From Candidatus Eiseniibacteriota bacterium (GTDB taxonomy: Bacteria > Eisenbacteria > RBG-16-71-46 > CAIMUX01 > VGJL01), in NCBI GenBank assembly GCA_014729455.1, contig WJJW01000123.1, positions 1-5,320 of the forward strand: a stretch of 5,320 bases of DNA, written 5' to 3'. Positions 1 through 5,320 of this stretch are shown in pieces; the stretch's first letter is position 1, and the number at the start of each line of letters is the position of its first letter. Made by a program: the position numbers and the translations under genes. The notes below the pieces were generated by a model. That model saw nothing but the letters and a program-made list of their open reading frames with translations. It made no database searches and was not told where the DNA came from.

Positions 1-5
1 ACGCC

Positions 6-878
6 CTACTTCAGCGCCTCGGCCCCTCCGACCAGCTCCGAGATCTCCTTGGTGATCGCGGCCTGGCGCAGCTTGTTCCGCACCAGCGTGAGCGCCGAGA
101 TCATCTCACCGGCGTTCTTCGTCGCGGCCCCCATCGAAATCAAACGCGCGGCATGCTCGCTCGCGATCGAGTCGGCCAGCGCCGACATCACCCGCGTCTG
201 GACGTAGCGGGGGAGGAGATCGGTGAAGATCGCCTCCGCGCTCGGCTCGAAAATGGTCCCGCGGGTCGTCGCCCCGGCCTCCGTCTCCCCCTCGCCCGTC
301 TCCTCCGGCGTGATCGGCAGGAGCTTCTCCTTGACGACTCTCCGGCGCGCCGTCGTCAGGAACCGCGTGTACAGGAAGTCGACCTGGTCCACCTCTCCGG
401 AGGTGAACGCCCGCACCACGTGCCCGGCCACCACCCGCACCTTCTCCAGATCGACCTGGTCCCCCAGGTCGGAGATGTTCAGGCTCGACGGATACGGGCG
501 CTTGCGGAAGAAGTTGACGGCCCGCTTCCCCACCAGAACGAGGTCGATCCGCTCCGCTTCGTCCCCTTTCAGATCGTTCAGCGCCTCCCGCTGGACGTTG
601 GCGTTGAACGATCCGCACAGCCCCTTGTCGGAGGTGACGACGACCAGCGCGCGCCGGTTCACCGGCCGGACCTCGAACAGCGGATGGCTGAGCTCGGCGG
701 CCGCCCCGGACAGGCTCTCCATGATCTCGGTCATCTTCCGCGCATAGGGACGCGCGGCGACGCTCCGCTCCTGCGCGCGCCGCAGCTTCGCCGCGGCGAC
801 CATCTCCATCGCCTTGGTGATCTGCTGCGTGTTCTGGACCGAGCGGATCCTCCGCCGGATGTCCTTCAACGTCGCCAT
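6..878 (-). CDS. atpG: F1 ATP synthase subunit gamma
   Basis: Gamma is the central rotor shaft that transmits c-ring rotation to the catalytic sites. It is full length at 290 residues (E. coli 287). The N-terminal helix is conserved (DIRRRIRSVQNTQQITKAME, 6-25), as are SDKGLCGSFN (83-92) in the Rossmann-like domain and the C-terminal coiled-coil signature ITKEISELVGGAEAL (275-289). Residues 190-206 form an acidic, Gly- and Thr-rich stretch at a place where the family varies in length. The ATG at 876-878 has GAGGAG (883-888) 4 nt upstream, in a 22-nt gap after atpA. The stop is TAG at 6-8. Only five bases follow, so the expected atpD cannot be seen. Confidence 0.97.
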   Translation of the reverse strand: MATLKDIRRRIRSVQNTQQITKAMEMVAAAKLRRAQERSVAARPYARKMTEIMESLSGAAAELSHPLFEVRPVNRRALVVVTSDKGLCGSFNANVQREALNDLKGDEAERIDLVLVGKRAVNFFRKRPYPSSLNISDLGDQVDLEKVRVVAGHVVRAFTSGEVDQVDFLYTRFLTTARRRVVKEKLLPITPEETGEGETEAGATTRGTIFEPSAEAIFTDLLPRYVQTRVMSALADSIASEHAARLISMGAATKNAGEMISALTLVRNKLRQAAITKEISELVGGAEALK

Positions 879-900
879 ATCGCTCCTCGGCCCGCCGCGG

Positions 901-2421
901 TCAAGCGGCCGGACCGGCCTCGAACTTCTCCTTGAAGGAAGCGATCGCCTCCTTCAGCTTCCGGTCCGTCGTCTCGTCGATGATCTTCGTGTTCGCGATC
1001 GCGTGCCCGACCTCCGGGTATTCCTTCTCCATGTAGTCGAGATACTCGGTCTCGAACCGCTTCAGCGATTCGGTCGGAAGGTCGTCCAGGAAGCCGTTGA
1101 CCGCGGCGAAGATGATCTCGACTTCCTTCTCGAGCGGAAGCGGGACGTATTGCCCCTGCTTGAGGATCTCGACCATCTTCGCCCCGCGCGTGAGCTGGGC
1201 CTGCGTCGCCTTGTCGAGATCGCTCCCGAACTGGGCGAACGCGGCGAGCTCTCGGTACTGGGCGAGATCGAGCCGCAGGCGGCCGGCGATCTTCCGCATC
1301 GCCTTCGTCTGGGCGCTCCCACCGACGCGGGAAACCGAGAGGCCGACGTTGATCGCCGGTCGGACGCCCGCGTAGAAGAGATCCCCCTCCAGGTAGATCT
1401 GGCCGTCGGTGATCGAGATGACGTTCGTCGGGATGTAGGCGGAGACGTCCCCCGCCTGCGTCTCGATGATCGGCAGCGCGGTCAGGCTCCCCCCTCCCAT
1501 CTCGTCGTTCAGCTTCGCGGCCCGCTCGAGCAGCCGGCTGTGGAGATAGAAGACGTCGCCCGGATACGCCTCGCGTCCGGGCGGCCGGCGGAGCAGCAGG
1601 CTGAGCTGCCGGTAGCTCACCGCGTGCTTGGAGAGGTCGTCGTAGATGCAGAGGGCATGCTCCCCCTTGTCGCGGAAGTACTCGCCGATCGCCGCACCCG
1701 CGTACGGGGCGATGTACTGGAGCGGGGCGGCGGTCGATGCGGTCGCCGAGACCACGGTGGTGTACTCCATCGCCCCGTGCTCCTCGAGCGTGGCGACGAC
1801 CTGGGCCACCGACGACTCCTTCTGGCCGATCGCGACGTAGATGCACCAGAGGTCCTTCCCCTTCTGGTTGATGATCGTGTCGATCGCGATCGCCGTCTTG
1901 CCGGTCTGGCGGTCGCCGATGATCAGCTCCCGCTGCCCGCGTCCGATCGGGATCATCGAGTCGATCGCCTTGATCCCCGTCTGGACCGGCTCCTTCACCG
2001 GCTGCCTCTGGACGACGTTCGGAACCTCGCCCTCGAGCGGGTAGAACTCGTCGGTGACGATCGGCCCCTTCCCGTCCAGCGGCTCGCCGATCGGGCTGAC
2101 CACGCGCCCGACCAGCGCCGGACCGACCGGGACGCGGGCGACGTTGCCGGTCCGCTTGACCGCGTCCCCTTCCTTGACGAGCTCGTCGCGGCCGAAGAGA
2201 ACCACGCCGACGTTGTCCTCTTCGAGGTTGAGGACCATACCGGTCACGTCGTTCGGAAAGCTCAACAGCTCCCCGGCCATGGCGTCCTCGAGCCCCCAGA
2301 CGCGGGCGATCCCGTCGCCGACCTGGAGGACGCTTCCTACGGACGCGACCTCCAGATCCGACTCGTACCCCTCGAGCTCCTTCTGCAGAATCGCACTGAC
2401 TTCTTCCGGTCGAAACGACAT
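901..2421 (-). CDS. atpA: F1 ATP synthase subunit alpha
   Basis: Alpha alternates with beta in the catalytic head and binds nucleotide at the non-catalytic sites. It is full length at 506 residues (E. coli 513). It has an N-terminal beta-barrel (about 25-93), a nucleotide-binding domain and a C-terminal helical domain (from about 375). Visible motifs are the Walker A loop GDRQTGKT (169-176), the GQK of non-catalytic alpha (199-201, Gln where beta has its catalytic Glu), the Walker B stretch ALCIYDD (256-262) and the signature PAINVGLSVS (355-364). R365 follows as the arginine finger reaching the beta catalytic site (E. coli R376). The ATG at 2419-2421 has AAGGG at 7 nt. The opening MSFRPEEVSAILQKELEGYE is typical. 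No frameshift or missing key residue was seen. Confidence 0.98.
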   Translation of the reverse strand: MSFRPEEVSAILQKELEGYESDLEVASVGSVLQVGDGIARVWGLEDAMAGELLSFPNDVTGMVLNLEEDNVGVVLFGRDELVKEGDAVKRTGNVARVPVGPALVGRVVSPIGEPLDGKGPIVTDEFYPLEGEVPNVVQRQPVKEPVQTGIKAIDSMIPIGRGQRELIIGDRQTGKTAIAIDTIINQKGKDLWCIYVAIGQKESSVAQVVATLEEHGAMEYTTVVSATASTAAPLQYIAPYAGAAIGEYFRDKGEHALCIYDDLSKHAVSYRQLSLLLRRPPGREAYPGDVFYLHSRLLERAAKLNDEMGGGSLTALPIIETQAGDVSAYIPTNVISITDGQIYLEGDLFYAGVRPAINVGLSVSRVGGSAQTKAMRKIAGRLRLDLAQYRELAAFAQFGSDLDKATQAQLTRGAKMVEILKQGQYVPLPLEKEVEIIFAAVNGFLDDLPTESLKRFETEYLDYMEKEYPEVGHAIANTKIIDETTDRKLKEAIASFKEKFEAGPAA

Positions 2422-2454
2422 CGCTGTACCCTTCTCCCGCGTGCTTCCCCGCGG

Positions 2455-3003
2455 CTAGTGGACCCGAACGGCGAACAGCTCCTCGCGGAGCCTCTCCAGC
2501 TCGTGCCGGACGCTGCGATCGTAGATCCGGCCTTCCATCATCACGACCAGACCTCCGATGATCTTCGGATCGACGACGGCCTCGATCCGGATCTCCTTCT
2601 CCGAGATCCGCCGCAGCTCGTCCCGGAGCCGACGGTTCTCCTCGTCGCTCAACGCGACGGCCGAGACGACCCGCGCGGCCACGATCCCTCGTTCCTCCTC
2701 CAGCAGCGCGCGGTAGGCGGCGATGACGTCCCGCAGATGCAGGATCCGCCCCTTGCGCAGCAGCAGGAGGAACAGCCGCACGATCAGCGGATCCGCCCGA
2801 TCGCCGAACAGCTTCTCGACGAGAGCTTCCTTCCGCTCGTCGAGCTCCTGCGGAGAGGAGAGGAACCGGAGCAGGCTGGAGTCCCGCTCGATCAGCTTCT
2901 CCACAGACTCCAGGTCCCGCAGGACCGGGTCGGCCCGCCCGGCCTTCTCCGCGGCCCCGAAGAGGGCCTGCGCGTACCGCTTCGCGACGCTCTTGTCGAT
3001 CAC
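2455..3003 (-). CDS. atpH: F1 ATP synthase subunit delta
   Basis: Delta caps the alpha3-beta3 head and joins it to subunit b. The protein has 182 residues (E. coli 177). The N-terminal helical domain opens with VAKRYAQALFGAAEK (6-20), typical of the family. The C-terminal signature runs through VDPKIIGGLV (144-153) to DRSVRHELERL (162-172). The start is GTG at 3001-3003, within the GTGA overlap with the atpF stop. It is chosen because it places the VAKRYAQALF motif at the normal distance from the N-terminus. The ribosome binding site is weak (GAGG about 11 nt upstream), so translation probably depends on ribosomes finishing atpF. A 33-nt gap separates it from atpA. Confidence 0.95.
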   Translation of the reverse strand: MIDKSVAKRYAQALFGAAEKAGRADPVLRDLESVEKLIERDSSLLRFLSSPQELDERKEALVEKLFGDRADPLIVRLFLLLLRKGRILHLRDVIAAYRALLEEERGIVAARVVSAVALSDEENRRLRDELRRISEKEIRIEAVVDPKIIGGLVVMMEGRIYDRSVRHELERLREELFAVRVH

Positions 3004-3512
3004 CGCGTCTTCAGCCTCGTCAGATCCTCGATCGTCTCGGCGATCAGACGGCGGTGCGCCCGTTCATCGAGCTTCTCGCGGATCACCTTCTCGGCGGCGG
3101 CCACGGCCATCTCGACCATGTCCTCTTTCAAGGCGACCTCCGCCTTGTGTTTCTCCCGCTCGACCTCTTCTCGGGCGCGCTGGACCATTTCGCGGGATTC
3201 CCGGCGCGCCTCCTCCTTCAGTTCCGCTGAAACCTTCTGGCCCTCGTCGGTCGATTCTTTGAGCTTCTGTCGCGCCTGGGCGTCGATCGTCCGGAGCTGC
3301 TGCTCGTATTCCGTCTTGAGATCGAGGTTTTCTCGCTTCCCCCGCTCGATCCCCCGGAACTCGTCCGCGATCCGCGCCCGCCGCTCCTCGAGAAGACCGA
3401 GGATCGGCTTCCAGGCGTACTTCCGAAGCACGATCACCGCCGCGGTGAACGCCACCGCGTGCGTCGCGACCTCACGCCAATGAGGGCTCAGGACATTGAC
3501 TTCCGCTGACAT
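3000..3512 (-). CDS. atpF: F1Fo ATP synthase subunit b
   Basis: Subunit b forms the dimeric peripheral stalk that links the membrane motor to the F1 head through delta. The protein has 170 residues (E. coli 156): a single N-terminal membrane segment at about 12-36, the junction KPILGLLEERRARI (35-48), a long charged coiled coil (about 45-130) and the conserved C-terminal EMAVAAAEKVIREKL (134-148), which contacts delta and F1. Only one b gene is present, so a homodimer is expected rather than b/b'. The membrane segment is rather polar at its start (HWREVATH, 11-18). The ATG at 3510-3512 is preceded by AAAGG at 7 nt; GGAGG also occurs but only one base from the start. The stop overlaps the atpH GTG start by 4 nt. 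Confidence 0.96.
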   Translation of the reverse strand: MSAEVNVLSPHWREVATHAVAFTAAVIVLRKYAWKPILGLLEERRARIADEFRGIERGKRENLDLKTEYEQQLRTIDAQARQKLKESTDEGQKVSAELKEEARRESREMVQRAREEVEREKHKAEVALKEDMVEMAVAAAEKVIREKLDERAHRRLIAETIEDLTRLKTR

Positions 3513-3524
3513 GCCTCCGCCTTT

Positions 3525-3539
3525 CGCCGGCAGCCGGCG
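3525..3539 (-). other. Alternative hairpin abutting the atpF ribosome binding site
   Basis: CGCCGG-CTG-CCGGCG can form a 6-bp stem with a 3-nt loop. Its first arm is the 3' arm of the larger hairpin at 3534-3558, so the two cannot form together. Its second arm ends at 3525, directly next to the AAAGG (3520-3524) of the atpF ribosome binding site. It is the weaker of the two folds. A switching role is only a suggestion. Confidence 0.4.
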
Positions 3540-3558
3540 TCCCGTCGCGGAACGCCGG
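3534..3558 (-). other. Strong hairpin in the atpE-atpF spacer
   Basis: On the transcript strand the arm CCGGCGTTCCG pairs with CGGGACGCCGG around a CGA loop. This gives 11 base pairs: ten Watson-Crick and one G-U. It starts 14 nt after the atpE stop codon. No U-tract follows (the next bases are CTGCCGGCG), so it is not an intrinsic terminator. A role in protecting the 3' end of upstream message, in RNA processing or in partial attenuation is inference. The pairing was worked out by eye without an energy calculation. Confidence 0.65.
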
Positions 3559-3572
3559 AACGTGCGATCGAT

Positions 3573-3797
3573 CTAGGAGAGCTTTCCCTGCAGGATGAAC
3601 ACGGTCACCAGGGCGTAGATCGTCAGCGCCTCGATGAAGGCGCAGCCGATCACCATCGCCACCTGGATCTTCCCCGCCGCCTCGGGCTGCCGACCCATCG
3701 CTTCCATCGCTCCCGATACCGCTTTTCCCAGGCCCAGGCCCGAGCCGAGGGCCGCCAGACCGAGTCCGAGCGGGAGAGCCAAACCGAGCAGATCCAT
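3573..3797 (-). CDS. atpE: F1Fo ATP synthase subunit c (proteolipid)
   Basis: Subunit c forms the rotating ring of Fo. The protein has 74 residues, which is normal, and makes a two-helix hairpin: helix 1 at about 3-33 with the Gly-rich packing stretch GSGLGLG (18-24), the polar loop GRQPEA (35-40), and helix 2 at about 44-70. The ion-carrying carboxylate is E56 in the FIEALTIYALV context. Aligned by hand to the Na+-binding Ilyobacter tartaricus c subunit, the Na+ ligand positions Q32 and S66 are L23 and A57 here, so proton coupling is predicted; Y70 is kept as Y61. The start at 3795-3797 has a good ribosome binding site, whereas a 26-residue upstream extension is rejected. The gene sits in a 70-nt spacer before and a 60-nt spacer after, both able to form hairpins. 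This may relate to the need for many c copies per complex. Confidence 0.97.
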   Translation of the reverse strand: MDLLGLALPLGLGLAALGSGLGLGKAVSGAMEAMGRQPEAAGKIQVAMVIGCAFIEALTIYALVTVFILQGKLS

Positions 3798-3806
3798 TTC
3801 CGAGAT

Positions 3807-3812
3807 TCCTCC
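3807..3812 (-). promoter_or_regulatory. atpE ribosome binding site
   Basis: GGAGGA lies 9 nt before the ATG at 3795-3797. It fixes the atpE start at that codon rather than at the in-frame ATG 26 codons upstream (3873-3875). That upstream ATG has GAGGAG only one base before it and would add a hydrophilic tail not expected on subunit c. Confidence 0.8.
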
Positions 3813-3852
3813 GTTGTTCGGTCCTGCGCCGGTCAGATCCCGACGCGGTTCC

Positions 3853-3867
3853 TGCGCATCATGCGCA
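3853..3867 (-). repeat. TGCGCA inverted repeat just after the atpB stop
   Basis: Two copies of the self-complementary hexamer TGCGCA are separated by three bases (TGA on the minus strand). The element begins at the base after the atpB TAG. In the transcript it could form a 6-bp hairpin with a UGA loop. No U-run follows, so it does not look like an intrinsic terminator. Function is unknown; chance occurrence in GC-rich DNA is possible. Confidence 0.45.
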
Positions 3868-4854
3868 CTATGCATGCTCCTCTTCGTGCGGGAGCATCTG
3901 AGAGAAGTAGATCGTGCTGAGCAACGTGAACACGAGCGCCTGGATCGTGCTCAGCAACAGACCCAGGAAGATGAACGGGAACTCGAACGGGATCCCGACC
4001 GGCGATCCGATCACCGCGAGCGAGAGCACGCCGAGCCATGTGAACACCGCGATCAGGACGTCCTCGCCCATGATGTTGCCGAACAGCCGCAAGGACAGGC
4101 TGACCGGCTTGGCCAGCTCCCCGATGATGTGCAGCGGCAGCATCAACGGCACCATGCACCATCCCATGACATCGCGCGGCGACCCGACGAGATGGTAGAG
4201 GTAGCCGCCGACTCCGAGCCGACGGAACCCGGTGAACTGGACGTACAGGAAGACCACGATCGCCAGCGCGAGGGTGGTCTCGAACGCCGACGTGGGAGCC
4301 TTCAACAGCGGAACCAGTCCCGCGAGATTCATGAACCAGATGTAGAGGAAGAGCGTCCCGAGGAACGGGGCGAACTCCTTCGCGTGGTGCCCGAGGATCC
4401 CGTGCACGAAGTTGTAGAACCCCTCCACCACGGTCTCGATCAGGTTCTGGAAACCGCCGGGGATCATCTCGCGCCGCGAGGCGCCGCGCAGCAGGAGGAT
4501 CGTGATGAGCAGCAGGATCAAGATGGCGAAGAACGGACCGCTCCAGGCGGCGAGGTAGTCGATCCAGTTCGCCGCGCGCTCGCTCGGTCCGCCGAAGTAG
4601 ACCTCGAGGATGTGCAGGAAGTTCGGCAGCTCGATGACCGGCTGCTGCCCGTGCGGTTCTTCCGCTTCCGCGTGGGTCTCCTCGGTGACGGCGTGGATGC
4701 CGCCGGTCTCCTCGAGCGCCTCGCGCGTCGCGTGTTGCGCGCCGGTGGTGTCCGCGCCGTGGCCCGTCTCCGCTCCGGCCGTCCGCCCGGGAGCGAGACC
4801 GAGCGCTGCCAGGAGGCACGCGAAGAGAACGAGAGGGAGGATCCGCCGGATCAT
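3868..4854 (-). CDS. atpB: F1Fo ATP synthase subunit a, with long N-terminal extension
   Basis: Subunit a forms the two proton half-channels beside the c-ring in the membrane. The protein has 328 residues; about 240-280 is usual. The PROSITE-type signature SLSLRLFGNI lies at residues 252-261. R256 matches the essential E. coli R210, E264/D265 lie near the E219 position, and Q305 matches Q252. Membrane helices fall at about 105-123, 163-184, 190-208, 228-247, 252-282 and 290-318. The extra length is at the N-terminus: a signal-peptide-like segment (residues 1-28: MIRR, a hydrophobic core, then a TAGA-like cleavage site) followed by an acidic, His-containing linker to about residue 75. The ATG at 4852-4854 is preceded by GGAGGAG (4861-4867) with 6-nt spacing and overlaps the atpI-like stop. 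The strong site and in-frame continuity support this long start. The C-terminus is acidic and His-containing (HEEEHA). Confidence 0.97.
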   Translation of the reverse strand: MIRRILPLVLFACLLAALGLAPGRTAGAETGHGADTTGAQHATREALEETGGIHAVTEETHAEAEEPHGQQPVIELPNFLHILEVYFGGPSERAANWIDYLAAWSGPFFAILILLLITILLLRGASRREMIPGGFQNLIETVVEGFYNFVHGILGHHAKEFAPFLGTLFLYIWFMNLAGLVPLLKAPTSAFETTLALAIVVFLYVQFTGFRRLGVGGYLYHLVGSPRDVMGWCMVPLMLPLHIIGELAKPVSLSLRLFGNIMGEDVLIAVFTWLGVLSLAVIGSPVGIPFEFPFIFLGLLLSTIQALVFTLLSTIYFSQMLPHEEEHA

Positions 4855-5318
4855 GGGCCGCTCCTCCGGCTGCCCGGGCCCTGACGCAGGAGCGGTCCGC
4901 CCGAGCCTTCGCGGGAACTCGCCATCCAGCGCGTCGACAGGATCAACCGCCCTCCGACCTTCAGCAGAGCCACGAGGAGCACGAGCGTGAAGCCGATCAA
5001 GAAAGGAAGCGGCGGGACGTGGAGACCGAAGAGCGACCAGACGGCCGCCGCGTAGACGATCCCGAACTTCCCGAAGAGGTAGAGCGCCAAGCGGAGCTTC
5101 CGGGACGGGCCGAGCAGCTCCCGCACGATCCTCTCCAGGAGAAAGAGCCCTCCGGCTCCGAGGACCGCGCCGATCGCGAACGCCCCCGCGACCCCGCCGC
5201 CCGCGTAGAAGACGAGAAGCAAGGAGACCAGAGCGCCCAACCAGACCGAGGTGATCAGGACCCTGCGGACGAAAGTCGGGCCGAGATCCAGCCAGCGGTT
5301 TGCCGTCTTCCCCTCCAC
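4851..5318 (-). CDS. atpI: AtpI-like ATP synthase assembly protein (start uncertain at window edge)
   Basis: This is a 155-residue hydrophobic protein with four likely membrane helices at about residues 20-40, 43-64, 77-99 and 103-127. Topology, length and position directly before atpB fit the AtpI/UncI family, whose members assist c-ring assembly and have been linked to Mg2+ supply. Gly-rich packing in helix 2 (AIGAVLGAGG), K84 in helix 3, and the PPLPFLIGF and ALLK stretches around helix 4 resemble the family. This is judged by eye, because the family is poorly conserved. The tail after residue 128 is rich in Gly, Arg and Ser and has no recognised motif; its codons also carry the atpB ribosome binding site. 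The first possible start in the window is GTG at 5316-5318, two bases from the edge, so the true start may lie outside. The stop overlaps the atpB start by 4 nt (ATGA), which suggests translational coupling. Another small membrane protein of atp operons remains possible. Confidence 0.75.
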   Translation of the reverse strand: MEGKTANRWLDLGPTFVRRVLITSVWLGALVSLLLVFYAGGGVAGAFAIGAVLGAGGLFLLERIVRELLGPSRKLRLALYLFGKFGIVYAAAVWSLFGLHVPPLPFLIGFTLVLLVALLKVGGRLILSTRWMASSREGSGGPLLRQGPGSRRSGP

Positions 5319-5320
5319 CC

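Noticed and set aside
866..1846. A 326-codon alternative minus-strand frame inside atpA
   Set aside because: It is an out-of-frame shadow of atpA, Arg/Gly-rich, with no family features.
814..3483. An 889-codon open frame on the plus strand, antisense to atpA, atpH and atpF
   Set aside because: It is an antisense shadow of GC-rich coding sequence. The product is Arg/Asp/Leu/Val-rich without recognisable domains and lies wholly over well-supported genes.
3534..3558. An intrinsic terminator after atpE
   Set aside because: The stem is strong but no U-run follows, and four further operon genes lie directly downstream on the same strand.
3833..3862. A nine-codon reading frame (MMRRNRVGI) between atpB and atpE
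   Set aside because: It is too short to separate from chance, its only ribosome-site-like sequence is about 14 nt upstream inside atpB, and no leader-peptide logic is evident.
3798..3875. A 26-residue N-terminal extension of subunit c from the ATG at 3873-3875
   Set aside because: The added residues are hydrophilic and foreign to subunit c, the upstream ribosome site is one base from the ATG, and GGAGGA is well placed before the internal ATG.
3833..4819. A second minus-strand frame of 328 codons over atpB
   Set aside because: It is an out-of-frame reading of atpB with Arg/Ala/Pro-rich sequence and no membrane segments or motifs.
3634..4884. A 416-codon open frame on the plus strand over atpE and atpB
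   Set aside because: The composition is low-complexity Arg/Glu/Asp/Gln and it lies antisense to two certain genes. It is explained by codon bias of the opposite strand.

Overview
The window holds most of one bacterial F-type (F1Fo) ATP synthase operon, read entirely on the minus strand. The transcript therefore runs from the right edge to the left edge. In transcription order the genes are: an atpI-like assembly gene (its start is at the right edge), atpB (subunit a), atpE (subunit c), atpF (subunit b), atpH (delta), atpA (alpha) and atpG (gamma). This is the classical I-B-E-F-H-A-G order. atpD (beta) and atpC (epsilon) would normally follow, but the window ends five bases after the atpG stop codon.

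The sequence is GC-rich, with strongly G/C-ending codons. A single b gene (no b') and a normal H+-type c subunit point to a non-phototrophic bacterium. Subunit a carries an unusual signal-peptide-like start followed by an acidic, His-rich extension of about 50 residues. From general knowledge, long subunit a proteins of this kind occur in Bacteroidota and other FCB-type lineages, so an uncultured high-GC FCB-like Gram-negative is possible. The phylum cannot be fixed from this window.

Layout: atpI-like (4851-5318) overlaps atpB (3868-4854) by 4 nt (ATGA). A 70-nt gap with a small hairpin leads to atpE (3573-3797). A 60-nt gap with a strong hairpin, and a second hairpin sharing one arm, leads to atpF (3000-3512). 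atpF overlaps atpH (2455-3003) by 4 nt (GTGA). Gaps of 33 and 22 nt precede atpA (901-2421) and atpG (6-878). No gene-free stretch exceeds 70 nt. No promoter, terminator, RNA gene, mobile element or CRISPR was seen. The operon promoter should lie beyond the right edge.

Together the products form the membrane motor (a, b2, c-ring), the peripheral stalk (b, delta), the central stalk (gamma) and the alpha part of the alpha3-beta3 head. The AtpI-like protein probably helps c-ring assembly. I found no undescribed system here. The points most worth a second look are the structured spacers on both sides of atpE and the N-terminal extension of subunit a.
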